The notes below the pieces were generated by a model. It searched no databases, was not told the DNA's origin, and worked only from the letters and a program-made list of their open reading frames with translations. From Phoronis australis (lineage: Eukaryota > Phoronida > Phoronidae): a stretch of DNA of 64,000 nucleotides. Every line of letters starts with the position of its first letter. Within the stretch, counting starts at the first letter, position 1. Position numbers and translations under genes: made by a program. The stretch is taken from NCBI GenBank assembly GCA_002633005.1, contig NMRA01000405.1:22702-86701 (forward strand), in the 5' to 3' direction. Of the stretch, positions 36,301 to 47,249 are shown one piece after another.

Positions 36301-39300
36301 AGGGGGGGGGTTTCCCCTCTCTCAAAAATTTCCCTGTCAGAAGGCTGGGCACAGGCACCTTCCCTCAGGTGAGTGAAGACCCAGTGATTGTTTCCATTGG
36401 TCAGTGCCTCTAGTGACTGGCCATTAACAAGTTACACCTTGAAGAGGACTAGCATAGAACAAAGTTCTTAACTTGTTATCTCAGAATACATAGTGTTGGT
36501 AATATGAAAGATTGACTGCTGTAGATAATACAGTCAAGACAATTCTGTTTTGTTGGTATGCTTCCGTACTATTTTAAAGCTGCTTTCTGCCATATTTTGA
36601 TGACTAAAGAATGGAAATTGAATTAGACTGCTTACTCTCATAAAATTGGTCTCATATCATTCCTTACTGTGATTGAATTTTTCCATAATTAACAAAAACA
36701 TCAAAACCATCAGGGACTCGGGGAAAATTCTTCAAAGTCTATTAGGCTGGGCAAACCCTAAAATTGTGGATTCAAAAATGGCACACGTACGCATTGCCTG
36801 TGACTTAGATTGCTGGCTCTTTCAACAATAAGTCAAGACCGAGTGAGCATGGTAGTATTTCAAACCCTTCAGTTGAGAGTTCAACATTAACAGCTAAATT
36901 GGGGTGCAAAATGCTGCTTTAACTAGAGTCCACTTGTTTGCAGGATGCTTGAGAAGCATGCGATTATAACGGAAGTCAATGGCAAGTTCTGGATTGAGAA
37001 GGATGACACAGATGCTCGTATCCTTGTCAATGGTATACTTGTCACAGACAAAGAAGACTTGGACCACAATGATAGGTAGGCAGTGGCGATGTGAGAGATG
37101 GTTAAAAATGCCCAGGCTCAACTTTGATTAGGTATAACACAAATTATATTTGTTCTTTGAAACAGAATCCAGCTGTGTTCAAGACAAGGCTTTCAATGAC
37201 TTCTCTTAGTAAAGTGTGGTACCTTTGAGTTTTTTTGGTCCACTATGCTTGTTTGGCAATTGAGACTTGTGGGGTCCTATAGTTTTAGAACCAGTTTGAT
37301 GTATGTTATACAATGGAGGAAACTGGCTCTCAAAATACTGTAACTACTGCCAACTTTTTCATAAAAAAATATTTCATGTGTTGTCAAACTATATTTCAGA
37401 ATCATGTTTGGTGCCAATCAGCTGTATGTATTTGTGCACCCTAAAGAGAGAGATGCCAGAAATGAGCCTTGGCCTGAGGTGACGTTTGAGTCGGCTCAAG
37501 AAGAAATAGCCTCCCAGTCAGGTTTTGATATGAATACTGCCAACAAATCAAGAGGTTTGTTTTGCATTACTGGAGAAAGACAGTATAGTTGAAATATGGG
37601 TCTCCTGTTGTAGAAATTGCTTCCTGTGGCATGCTATATGCCATTGTTATTAGGCATTGTTCCAATGATGTGCCGATTTATTTTTCTGTTGATGATAATA
37701 TTAAAGTGACCAGGACACACTATTCATGCCTTCTAGTGTAAGATATTAAAGACCATGAACTGAACACGTGAGTGAGGTGCAAGTATTGGGTGACCCAAAA
37801 ACCAGAAACTGTAATTTAATTAATCCTACGCAAATCTTGTTTCTTTAAAATTTGGAAAACTTCAACATCAATCTACGGATGATTTTTGCAAATCTGTTTT
37901 TTTAATTTGGAAAACTTCAATGTCATCTGTGGACAATTTTTTGCAAAGAACGTAAGTGTATTGAGTATTTCTGTCCTTTTCAAAAGAATCATAATTTTAT
38001 ACAAATGTTTTGTGGCTCACGCTGCTGAAACTGTAACAGTTGATTAAACCCCTCTAATACTGTGCTTTTATTTAATAACTATTCAGTCAGTGCTCCTTGT
38101 TGTATATTATAGATGACATGCTACTTCAAGAGGACTTGATGGAGATGTTACCAGCTGTTGAGGAAGCAAATGCCATCAGTCAGGAGTTGGACAAGAAGAT
38201 GAAGTTTGAAGTGGTGATTGCCTCCCCTGAAGCTAGGGGAGAGTTGAAAGGTCGCACAGAGGTATGAGCTCTTGTGATGTTTGAACTAGTGATACTTTTT
38301 AGAGGATGTTGCTTTTTTAATATAGGTAAATAAAACAACAAAAATGGATCACTGAAATTTTCGGATGTAATAACATCCTTCGTCAACAGAAAGAGAAATA
38401 AAGTAAAATCAAACACTATGTGACAATTGACATCTGATATTTTTTGCGTAATGAGCATGATACATTGTTGTGGAAAAAATAAAGGATATAATTTAAGTAT
38501 AATGTCAATTGTCACATCATGTTTTATTTTACTTTATTTCTCTTTCTGTTGACTAAGGATGTTATTATATCCAAAATTTCAGTGATCCATTTTTGTTATT
38601 TTATTTACATATATTTATTCTACTTTTCGACAAACAAGTGTATCCTTTAGAGGATCTGGATCGCCTCTTTTAGTTTCGAATTTATTTTCTATGTTGCTTT
38701 TGTAAAAGACACATGTGCAACACAGAGTAATATTTATAGAGTGTAATGATTAGGTTGTGTGTGAATATGTGTGTGTTTACATAAGATAGTTTTGTTAATG
38801 CAGACTTAATCTTATAAGAGGCTATAAACATGGCTTTCCATCACAAAAAAAAATTTATACCAGTTATGAAATTGCTCTCAAAGTTTTCCTGTAGGGATGA
38901 TTTCAGGACTTTGAAAAAAGATGACATTTTGTTATTGCTTGGGATCAACCAGCTATGCTCTACAAGCTGCCTTGTTATTTAATGTGTCGAGCACATTCTC
39001 AATGAATAATAAACTGTCACTTCTTAGCAAATCCAGAAAGCACTTCTCATAGATCTGAGAACAAGTTTATTGCTGCTTAAATAAGCCATTTCCACCAAAA
39101 TTAATTTTTGTTCATATTTTAAGAATGGTCGATATAATTGTTTTAAAATGAGCAATGTGTCTAATGACATGCACTGGCCGTGCATGTGGGCCCATTGCAC
39201 TGATAACCTGGAACCATTTTTGTGTTTTATTAATATATTTGTTAAAACCTAGCTGAGGAGCTAGAAACCTGACTCAAGGGTATAGCAGTGTGGCCCAGCG

Positions 39301-42300
39301 AGACTCGAACCCACCTGAATCACACTAGGCCACACTGCCTCCTCAGTAAGACATTAACAACTTTTATGAAACTTAAGTGTCAGATTTATTTTTATGGCAA
39401 ATTGAGCATAGGTTATGTATTATTGAACAGATTCTAATTAAGAACTCATACTAAATGTTTTTGTCAATCGTTATCCCAAGGTTATAAGTCCTATGTGACA
39501 AACCAGCTGCTTGTTTTATTTAGATTATGGTGAAAGTGACCAACTTGGAGACAGAGCATGAGTGGATTTGGACCAAGAATAAGTTCATAAACAGGAAGTA
39601 CGTCATGCAAGAGATGTATGAAGACTACCAAGATGGCGACGACATCAGTCAGTTTCCTGCAGTAAGTTTGTGTGCACTTCAATGATATGTGGAAATGTTT
39701 TGCAGGTCATGTAAAGAAGCACTAAACGCAAGTGGCTGCATGGTGCTATGTAAAAGCTATGGTGCACTCCCTCCAGTGACTGTAGGATGGAAAGTCTCAA
39801 ATATGTTATCTGGCGTAAACATTTCCATGTGAACAAAATGCACACATCTTAATTGTAAATTGTGATAGTCAAACTTATTTTGATCCATACATTTCTTTAT
39901 TTATCATCACCATTTACTTACAGTTTTATGTGTCCTGTTCTGCTGTCCTCAGTAAGCTGTGTTCTGTGTTTTTAGTGTCTGCTAAGACGCGAGATAAGGT
40001 GTTGATTTTGTAAATCTATTGCTGATGGCAGATGTTACCCTGTATCTGGATGGGTTAAAAAATAAAAAATAATTGGATGGGTTGGGTATACAATGAATTT
40101 TGAGCCTTCAGTGTTGAGCCTTTCTAGTTTTCTTTAGGGTATCTAATGTAGCTCAGGAGACAAATATGTGCGATGTCTGTCACTTTTGAACTCGTTAATT
40201 GTGTTATTGTAGGATAAAGATCCATTCATTGAGGATGAGAGTGCAGAGGTTTATATAGGCAGTGTGAAGATCTGGCTACAGAGTCTGGCTTATATGGTAA
40301 GATGATTTAGATAGTGAAATGATAAGTGCAAAAAGTGGTTCTGTAAATCCATGGTCGTAATATGCTTGGAAACACAATGGACAGTTGCAAACCCTTGAAT
40401 GGTATGTGTATTGTAAGTAAACACAGACAGAGCAAAAGAGTGTGGTCTGGTGAGAGAGTGAATTAGTATGTTGAATGAAATGCAATTTGTGACCTGGTTA
40501 AGAGAGGTCTTCATTTCATCTGGTCTGTTTTAACAACAGATGCGTGAACGTCACTACCGTATATTTGACACTTTTATCCAATGTTCTGCCTAGATTGAGA
40601 GCAAAGAGCAGCTAGACATCACCAACATAACTGGGGAGGAGGCTGGTAAACTGAACTTTGAGATTGTACCGTGTAACAAGAAAGGTAAAGAGTATACAGA
40701 TGCAGACGACATCTGGGTGGAGAAACCACAGGATATGATCGGTAAACCACTCTACTTCCTGGTTAAGATTGTCAGTGCACGAGGGCTTCCCAACAAGTTC
40801 ACAGTAAGTAGTTGAATGTGCTTGGAGAGATTGGGATTGATACTGACCCATTCTGAACATACTATTGGTAATTTTTAGGCAAGATTCTTGCACCTCATCC
40901 ATGCATGCTTAATTTCACAAACAGCATCAGGCAGTCATAAACTATTAACGTTAGTTTGTGCTCAGTTCAGAAATCATATTGAATGCTGTTTTCTGTTAAC
41001 CACATGACAGGCCAGTCAGAATACAGGAACTCAATAACAGGCAAGAAAGTATGGCATTGCCTTTACATGGCAAAATCTTCTTGGCCCTTCCTCTTTGTAA
41101 AGCACGGTCGTGCTTTTGATTTTCATCAAGGCTTTAAGATATTAAAGTTGAAACTCTGATGATTCGCGGGAACCCTTGGCAGCAACTACTAAGAAAATTT
41201 CAATACCATATAAAACTTTCAGTTGTTTTCGCAATTGAAAGTTTTTCTTCAGAGTTATTGGTGTCCTGTATTTTTGCAAGTAACCTGATTTTAAATTTCT
41301 TGAAAATTATTGCTATAGGAAGGAGCTATAGCAGAAATTCTGTTTCAAAGTGTAGCTCAAGGAAGCATTAAAAATTCATCGACTAGAATATCAGTTCTGT
41401 TATAATTGCAAATTAACTCAACTGGTTCAATGACTCCTGTTCCATATTAAAATCACAATATACTCACGACCTTAGTATCTCTTTAGTAACATTCTGGCAA
41501 CTTATTCAATAAACTGTTGTCAACCACATTGCTTTTGGCACAAAAATTTGAACTTTACAGGCCACCTTTAATATCGATTCCAGTCTTTAGCAAGTTATTT
41601 TTAATCCTGGCAAAAACATTATCGTGTACTTTTCTAGTACGAAGTGCTGCATTAGATATATGGTGTTAAAAATGAAAATGGCGGAGAAATTTCTTGTGGG
41701 TTTAAATGTAAGCATTTACTCAAGTGTACATTTTAATTCTATCGTATTTGCCTGCAGGATGTCTATGCCAAGTACCTGTTTTACTTGGATGACCAATATG
41801 TGCAGACACCTGCTATGCCAGACACAGCCAACCCAGACTGGTGTCACCAGAAGCAGTTCTCATTTGATGTAGTTACTGATCAGGTATGGTTAGTCCATCA
41901 ACTTTACCAATTGATGAATATCTGCAGGTTGTAAATATCCAATGACAGAGATAAATAGAGACAGCCAGGTGATCGTAGTGCGTTCTACACTTTTGGAGTT
42001 TCCATGTTTTGGTTGTATTTTGGGGCTTTTCTGTTACACAAGATACTCCTAAAACGTGCATGGCAAGAAGTCTTCTTGTGGAATAGAAACACAGTGTTTT
42101 CTTCAATTTCAATACTCAGTGTTGTGACCAATCCCTGCAGTGGCAATAATTTTTTTGGAGTTAGGTAGCAAGGGTGCAAGTTTACTTGCTTATATATGCA
42201 CTCATATTTCACTCTCTTGATTCTGAGTGATCACGTCAAACTTGTTAGAAATTTGCTGTATGTAACGCACCCTGTACAAAGCATGGTTATTGCAGCTACA

Positions 42301-44714
42301 AAAGTTTGACATCATTTTTGTCTGCTACCCACAGCTGGTGAAATATCTAAATGAAAACGCCGTCATGGTGCAAATCTGGGGCAAGCAGAAGCCTCCTAAA
42401 GGCAAGAAAATGAGGAATACTAAAGCCTTACTGCAAAAGCAGTCCATGGCCAAGGGTCAGGTCAGCGCGGGCAACACCAATGTCAAGGTTAGTGATGGAG
42501 AGGTCATGACATGCGCTTATAGTGCCATTCATAGTGGACATCAGGGATTACACCTGGATTAGTTTCAGAAAAATACCAGATGCCATAGGTCATTCAAGAT
42601 TTTAATGTTTGATTCAATTAATACTTAATTCCAAAAAGAGACAGTCCAGTTGGACCTTTGTAAAACATCTGTTGTAACCAAAGTTTGCTGTAACTAAAGC
42701 AACTCATGCATTGTATAGTTGGGACTTGGGAAATATGAAACCTTGTCAATGAGGAAATGTTACTAGACAGATTCCTTGAAATGTAGTTTGAATAAATAGA
42801 CGGTCAAAGTACAAAAACAAAATATGCTGCCATTAATAATCAGAAGTCCATGGTACAGTAAAACTTTCTGAGAGCTCACAATGAGTTTAGAGAAGGACAA
42901 TTACGTAGAAAAATCCTCAGATTTTACAAAAACCTATGATAGGGTGTGGCAGTTTCTCATCAATATAGAGCACAATACAGGAGTCGGTCAGTATTGCAAC
43001 CGTGTGTACTTCATGAATATTGTACACGGATCACAGTAGACAGAATCCTTCCATATCAGGAACACTGATCTGGCTTCTTTTGTGTGGAACAGGGCAATTA
43101 TAGCATTTGCGATTACTAGATTTAACTATTGGACCGAGACAGGTGATTTTTTTATCTGTTTGACTTCTGAATTTCGTATGAAAAGTTATGTTGGAATCTT
43201 TTTTTTCTTCAAAGAAATATAATGAGCATTAGCCAAGAACAATTTCGTTAAAAACCTTTGATATCCATTGATGAAAGTAGTTCCACTGGGCTTTGGTAAC
43301 CAGGGTACATAATTGGTTTACGACTTAATTGGGAACACTAACAAAAGATCGCCAGAATGTTTCACAATAGACTAGGTTGTGGAAATCACATTTGTCTGGA
43401 GTTGAAATTTTACAGGGGACATTTTTAATGTCTCATCAAAAATAGCGATGAAAATTGTTATTATTCCATTATGAGCTTGTTTTGTTCTGTACCACAGATG
43501 AAAACTAAACCATTCCTTGCAAGTTTGACTATAGTCTGCCTTTGTCATCTCCTGTAACATGTACCAAACAACCGACTTATTTCAGACCGTTGATCCATCC
43601 AAAGTCAAGTTTATGATGCAGAACAAGATGATGGAGAAGAAGTTAGAGAGACTGGAACAAAGAATGGTAAACTTTTGAGATAAGCAAACACAATACGTGT
43701 GTGAAACAACAGGTTACTCACGGGCCTTCAGCTGAACATGACAATCCACTTACTCAGATTGACGTATCCATTATATACTAGATCAAGGGTAAGATGACCA
43801 CTACTATGTCTGATTGGATTTTTGTATTTGACCGGGAGAGCTGGGGAGCAGTTGTGAAAGACCTTTTCGACAAGTGCGAGAATTTAGCCCAATATGAACA
43901 GAAATATAGAATTTAACTCGATAAATGTCATGGAAAACCTGCCTGATGTCTTGGAACATGTGCAGTAGCAGATTAGTCTTCATGATGTCAACGGTAGTGG
44001 GACAAAAACAAAACTCAAGTTGCTTCTTAATTATTTCACAAAAAGTCCATTAGAGCTGGGTACAGCTTATGGGAGACTGATGACGTAATGTTATAATTGC
44101 AGACATGGATGGGACAGTTGGTCAAGGCTGCGGAGAAGCACAAGAAAAGGAGAGTAGCCGTTAGTACAGTAAGGGGAGTGTTGGATGCTCCTTCCTCTGA
44201 GGTGGTCAACAAGTACCTGTCCAAAGTACCCAAGGAGAGGGATGCTGGTAGTTATTTTTAGCTTTAACATACTCTAACTGGCTACTCTTGGGGTTATCGA
44301 TAACTCCGTACAAACTATAAGAAATGTCATCTATCCAGAACTGCGCATTTTTTTTGCTGCAAAAATAACACGCATACGGACACAAAATTAAGCTACAAAG
44401 TCAATGCATGATTAATTAGACTGGTCTGTTGCATTTGTACAAGTCATCAATCCCCATATAAACGGGCATTACAGAATTCTCAGTTCGTGAAAGATAATTT
44501 AGTACGACTGTTTATTACAGTAGTGACTGTTTTCATGTAAGCATTACTCATTAGTGCAGCAATGCTCATTCTTTCAACTTGAATGAGGTGTTTTAAGTAG
44601 ATTTTCAATGTAATGTTTCATTAACGCATGTTAACCTCCATTGCAGACGACAGTGATTCCAGTGATGATGAGGGTGGCCATGACAATGGCTCAAAGACAT
44701 GCACTGTCAGTTAG
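24325..44714 (+). CDS. KIF28: Kinesin-3 family motor, KIF28/KLP-6 type (23 exons)
   Basis: Plus-end microtubule motor of the kinesin-3 family. Twenty-three exons can be joined with matching phases into 2985 nt, giving 994 residues, close to the family's usual length. Motor domain (residues ~8-365): P-loop GQTGSGKS (113-120), switch I NATSSRAH (227-234), switch II DLAGSE (263-268). A charged helical neck/coiled coil follows (~356-458), then an FHA domain (~475-575) and a C2-like segment around [11 protein letters not shown] (~785-865), a basic region and an acidic tail. The FYDYSYW-type insert [10 protein letters not shown] is characteristic of KIF28/KLP-6. Family members act in cilia of nematode neurons and in mitochondrial movement; the role here is inferred. 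Intron 1 is AT-AC; the rest are GT-AG. Convergent with the zinc-finger locus downstream. Confidence 0.92.
24373..26321 (+). other. KIF28: U12-type AT-AC intron (KIF28 intron 1)
   Basis: The donor ATATCCTTT at 24373-24381 equals the U12 AT-AC consensus. TTCCTTAAC at 26304-26312 equals the U12 branch-site consensus. The intron ends TTAC at 26318-26321, about ten bases after the branch adenosine and with no polypyrimidine tract. Splicing here joins VRPF to NGRERARN in frame as in other kinesins, and no GT-AG alternative does so. Confidence 0.9.
24768..24911. mobile_element. Two more copies of the palindromic element, in intron 1
   Basis: Units at about 24768-24834 and 24840-24911 with CATGGACGGCGC-like and GCGCCGCCCATG-like ends and a central GGGGGCTATAGCCCCC palindrome. 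Same family as 22785-22926. Confidence 0.65.
26322..26531 (+). CDS. KIF28: KIF28-like exon 2
   Basis: Residues 17-86, including the family-specific [10 protein letters not shown]. Acceptor AC (U12), donor CAG|GTGAGT, phase 0. Confidence 0.9.
27050..27088. repeat. (TTG)n microsatellite in intron 2
   Basis: A short run of TTG repeats about 20 bases before the exon 3 acceptor; it may contribute to the pyrimidine-rich tract. Confidence 0.8.
27109..27241 (+). CDS. KIF28: KIF28-like exon 3 (P-loop)
   Basis: Encodes residues 87-130 plus one base, with [11 protein letters not shown], the nucleotide-binding P-loop. Acceptor TTTTAG, donor G|GTAGGC, phase 1. Confidence 0.92.
27746..27934 (+). CDS. KIF28: KIF28-like exon 4
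   Basis: Residues 131-193 ([11 protein letters not shown], then [15 protein letters not shown], the conserved motor strand). Acceptor ATCAG, donor G|GTACGT. Confidence 0.92.
29087..29198 (+). CDS. KIF28: KIF28-like exon 5
   Basis: Residues 194-230, EGLTEAAV through [12 protein letters not shown], the first half of switch I. Acceptor TTCCAG, donor AG|GTCAGT, phase 2. Confidence 0.92.
30964..31071 (+). CDS. KIF28: KIF28-like exon 6
   Basis: Residues 231-266: switch I end SRAHTVV and VVNLVDLAG, the start of switch II. Acceptor TTTCAG, donor AG|GTCAGT. Switch I has Ala where most kinesins have the second Ser of SSRSH. Confidence 0.92.
31640..31770 (+). CDS. KIF28: KIF28-like exon 7
   Basis: Residues 267-310: [18 protein letters not shown] and [14 protein letters not shown], with the switch II helix and the microtubule-binding helix. 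Acceptor CTACAG, donor G|GTGAGA. Confidence 0.92.
32181..32181. other. Ambiguous base (N) in intron 7
   Basis: A single unresolved base inside intron 7 of the kinesin gene; it does not affect any exon. Confidence 1.
32885..32955 (+). CDS. KIF28: KIF28-like exon 8
   Basis: Residues 311-334: [20 protein letters not shown], a strongly conserved motor segment. Acceptor TTTTCAG; the donor ATG|GTACAT is weak. Confidence 0.9.
33285..33345 (+). CDS. KIF28: KIF28-like exon 9
   Basis: Residues 335-354: [20 protein letters not shown], the last motor strand and helix. Acceptor TTTTTCAG, donor G|GTGAGT. Confidence 0.92.
34140..34322 (+). CDS. KIF28: KIF28-like exon 10 (neck)
   Basis: Residues 355-415: [17 protein letters not shown] then the helical [17 protein letters not shown]. 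Acceptor TATGCAG, donor G|GTAAGT. Confidence 0.92.
34360..34980. repeat. Purine-rich diverged tandem repeat in intron 10
   Basis: The plus strand is strongly G/A-rich. Three related segments begin near 34592, 34747 and 34890 (GTGGTGGGGG-like, then CAAGG and CAT(G)GGATA), spaced about 140-155 bp. The open minus-strand frames here reflect the pyrimidine bias and are not genes. Confidence 0.6.
35291..35418 (+). CDS. KIF28: KIF28-like exon 11 (coiled coil)
   Basis: Residues 416-458, highly charged helix such as [20 protein letters not shown]. Acceptor TCAACAG, donor CAG|GTAACG. Confidence 0.92.
35735..35810 (-). repeat. tRNA-like fragment in intron 11
   Basis: On the minus strand GTTCAAATCCC resembles a B-box and lies in a GCAGCTGTAAAGTAG-type context, but no clear A-box is present. 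A weak SINE candidate. Confidence 0.25.
35901..36070 (+). CDS. KIF28: KIF28-like exon 12 (start of FHA)
   Basis: Residues 459-514. [20 protein letters not shown] opens the FHA region as in other kinesin-3 proteins. Acceptor ATTTCAG, donor AA|GTGAGT. Confidence 0.92.
36944..37075 (+). CDS. KIF28: KIF28-like exon 13 (FHA core)
   Basis: Residues 515-558. [19 protein letters not shown] keeps the His of the FHA SxxH position; RILVNGILV follows. Acceptor TTTGCAG, donor AG|GTAGGC. Confidence 0.92.
37400..37554 (+). CDS. KIF28: KIF28-like exon 14 (end of FHA)
   Basis: Residues 559-610. [15 protein letters not shown] ends the FHA domain. Acceptor ATTTCAG, donor G|GTTTGT. Confidence 0.9.
38113..38261 (+). 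CDS. KIF28: KIF28-like exon 15
   Basis: Residues 611-660, acidic then basic linker ([20 protein letters not shown]). Acceptor TTATAG, donor GAG|GTATGA. Confidence 0.9.
38320..38615. mobile_element. MITE-like inverted repeat in intron 15
   Basis: Two ~114-bp arms (38320-38433 and 38502-38615) are near-perfect reverse complements around a ~68-bp loop. Both ends lie in TA-rich sequence. It has no coding capacity, so it fits a non-autonomous foldback/MITE insertion. Confidence 0.75.
39286..39345 (-). repeat. tRNA-like fragment (SINE relic) in intron 15
   Basis: On the minus strand TGGCCTAGTG (39323-39332) and GGTTCGAGTCTC (39300-39311) resemble pol III A and B boxes, but they are too close together for an intact tRNA. 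A truncated tRNA-derived SINE is likely. Confidence 0.4.
39524..39661 (+). CDS. KIF28: KIF28-like exon 16
   Basis: Residues 661-706: [20 protein letters not shown] and downstream. Acceptor TTTAG, donor GCA|GTAAGT, phase 0. Confidence 0.9.
40213..40296 (+). CDS. KIF28: KIF28-like exon 17
   Basis: Residues 707-734: [20 protein letters not shown] and downstream. Acceptor TTGTAG, donor ATG|GTAAGA. Confidence 0.9.
40594..40803 (+). CDS. KIF28: KIF28-like exon 18
   Basis: Residues 735-804, ending in [18 protein letters not shown], the start of a C2-like fold shared with kinesin-3 tails. Acceptor GCCTAG, donor ACA|GTAAGT. Confidence 0.92.
41758..41883 (+). CDS. KIF28: KIF28-like exon 19
   Basis: Residues 805-846: [18 protein letters not shown], then [12 protein letters not shown], matching the middle of a C2-like domain. 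Acceptor CTGCAG, donor CAG|GTATGG. Confidence 0.92.
42335..42487 (+). CDS. KIF28: KIF28-like exon 20
   Basis: Residues 847-897: [18 protein letters not shown], then a basic stretch. Acceptor CCACAG, donor AAG|GTTAGT. Confidence 0.92.
43586..43666 (+). CDS. KIF28: KIF28-like exon 21
   Basis: Residues 898-924, a short helix, [12 protein letters not shown]. Acceptor TTTCAG, donor ATG|GTAAAC. Confidence 0.9.
44103..44247 (+). CDS. KIF28: KIF28-like exon 22
   Basis: Residues 925-972, basic, [17 protein letters not shown]. Acceptor TTGCAG, donor G|GTAGTT. Confidence 0.9.
44647..44714 (+). CDS. KIF28: KIF28-like exon 23 (terminal)
   Basis: Residues 973-994, acidic tail [15 protein letters not shown] and stop TAG at 44712-44714. 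Acceptor TTGCAG. Confidence 0.9.
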
Positions 44715-46941
44715 ACAGTGTTGTCACCTGAAAATATGACAGCAACAGTGCCGTGGTGGAGCAGATGAAGCCAAGGCGCATATACTGTCGTCACATGTGG
44801 GGTTTACCCTGTTGCTTGGTAACAGTAACTAGGGACGAGCTAGATATTGACAAGTATGCACCAGCCTCTCATTTAATGACATCTCTACTTATCCATGGTT
44901 ACTTTGTACTGCAAAAAGAGCTTTAAGATGTGGTTCCGGTCTGTAGTCGTTTTAAATTTGATGTAGTGTTTTTGGTCATTTTTTCAAAAACAAAAATTCT
45001 CAAACCTGGTATCGGCTGTAAGTGGTGCGACAATGCCTTTTTGCTGCAAAAAATCACCTGATATTGGCTAAGTGGTGTGAAGTTCTTCTTTGTACAAAAC
45101 TCAAGTAGTGATGCACACCTTCAAAAATGATGTAGGCACAGACCAGAACAAAAGATTTTTTGGCTCATCACATATTTAAACAATATGGTGAAATCATGCA
45201 TTTTTGTTTTTGCGAGATTTCTCGACAGACATGAACATTAGTATTGTTTTCTTTCTTATACATTGTGCAATTATTATAAAATAACACATCGATTTTTATA
45301 AATAGCACTGCAGTCTTCCTTTTGAAAAAATTCAATCTTGGCAATTTGTGTGATGAACCGATTCAGAAGAATTGTTGCATGTATACTCGGCACATTTGCA
45401 GTACTGAAGGTTTAATTTGTTAACAAATATTTGGCAAGCATTCCCAGATTCAAACATTCTTCAGATTTCATCCAGTACCTAGAATTTCTGGAACATACCC
45501 GCATATTTGGCCATGGTGAAACTGTGCCCTTGACTATAATTGTTATTGTTCAATTTTTGCCAGACGGATACTGTAAAAATACTACGTGAACAACGATACT
45601 GCAGTTGTGTATTTCACCACAAAATTTAGAATCTTGATTGTTTCTGAAGTTGTCATAAGTCAATGCTGACTTGCATAATATTTGCAATGCGTCTCTGTTA
45701 ACAGTTTCACATAATATATATCTGCTTTGGAACAAAAAATGAGCACACCCTGCAAAGCTATATCAAACAAGCCAGTAACATGACTACAGTCGCAGTTTAC
45801 CACAAGAATGTAATCAAGTAACTTTCCTACTCGTTCACCACATTGGCTACATATATATAGTGCAATTTATGTAGTGTAGACAATCTCTTAGCACCATTAG
45901 GCGAATCTTACGTAAACAGGATATGCACGCAAGTGGATGAGAAAGCATGCACTATTTACCCCTGAGTAGCTAGCGAATTTGTCAGCACGTCAAAAACTTG
46001 ATGCCCCATCAGGGATTGGAGTGAGCTAGTTGCTGTTCATGGGCTTGGCTGAAATTGTATGATAACTGTTGTCGTAAACCAATGCACCTGTTTAGCGTAC
46101 CAGTTTCAATGTAAAAAACAGCAATAAGTAAGGCTAACAACCAAAATGACTAAATTGAAAAGTTAATTGTAGCTGTCTTTGAATTTTTAAACTTGATACA
46201 TTATAAGACAAATTAGCGAATATATTTTCTTCAGCATCATGGATAAGCCACCAGCATTAATTAGTGAATCTATTAGTATGGGTTAGCCACAATCTGGCTT
46301 GAACTCACTTGGGGGTTGGGGTAACAAAACCCCAAATGTTAGCGGAGGAGTAGCCTTGTGCAGATTCTTATATCAAAACAAGTCTAGATTAAGCACATAC
46401 ACTGATATTCCATTCCTGTATTGTGTGATACTGAACATCAAAAGCCTGGCCATCCAGGCCCAAACCATAATCTGAGCCTTTTTTCACAAGGGTTGATGAA
46501 GGTGTATTATGTTGGGAGTACTGTTTTTTGTTATTAATTGTATGTTATTTGATGTCTAACAGGTGTTTTGATCAACTAACAAATTTTATATATTTTGCAC
46601 GGTTTAGTAAGTTATTTTTGTAATTATAATCTTTGCACGATTTTTGCTCACTTATTCATTTTGAAAGTTTATATCAGTTTTGTGCATTTTTGATACTTAT
46701 CAACCTTCTATTCCATCACATAGTTTTAAAGCGAATACAAGCCATTCAGATGTTGTGAGATGTACTTACTCCCTTTAAATTGTTGGTGATTGTGTAATTG
46801 TGAGTAAATACAGAAATCTATTTTGTTAAAAACTTAATTTAATACAAAGATAATAATGTAAAATACATTTAAAGTACAAATTAATGCCCAAACTATCAAT
46901 GCCTTTGTGTTATTCAATGCTTTATGTAAATTGAAACAGCA
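44715..46941. other. Shared 3' region of two convergent genes
   Basis: Holds the 3' UTR of the kinesin (plus) and that of the last zinc-finger exon (minus). Non-coding in all frames. The polyadenylation points could not be fixed from sequence. Confidence 0.5.
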
Positions 46942-47249
46942 CTAGTGTGCACACGAACACTTCAGCTCATGCGCTTGCAGACTGAACTTTCGACGAAACG
47001 GCATATTACAAAAACGACACTTGAATGGACTAAACGACAAGTCGACATGTACAGCCTGATGCTGGAGCAGATACTTCTTCTTTGTGAAGCCCTTTGTACA
47101 AATGGCGCAGACGAATAGCTTGTCGTTAGCGACAGGATGTGCGGATGCGGTGTGCCACACAAGTGAAGCATTGGAGTCAAACTGCTTCCCGCATGTGTTA
47201 CAGATGGTTCCAGTAATATCAGTTCCAACAGCCAGTTGGGAAACATTTC
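46942..47249 (-). CDS. C2H2 zinc-finger terminal exon D
   Basis: After a TTTTGTAG acceptor, two leftover bases and 102 codons lead to a stop. Three fingers: CNTCGKQF...H-x4-H, CAICTKGFTKKKYLLQHQ (then H) and CRFCNMPFRRKFSLQAHELKC; the last ends in Cys instead of His (C2HC-like). It is paralogous to the exons at 49614, 52656 and 57935 and starts in the same phase. C2H2 arrays of this kind usually bind DNA in the nucleus. It has no start of its own, so it must be spliced to an upstream exon. Confidence 0.85.
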
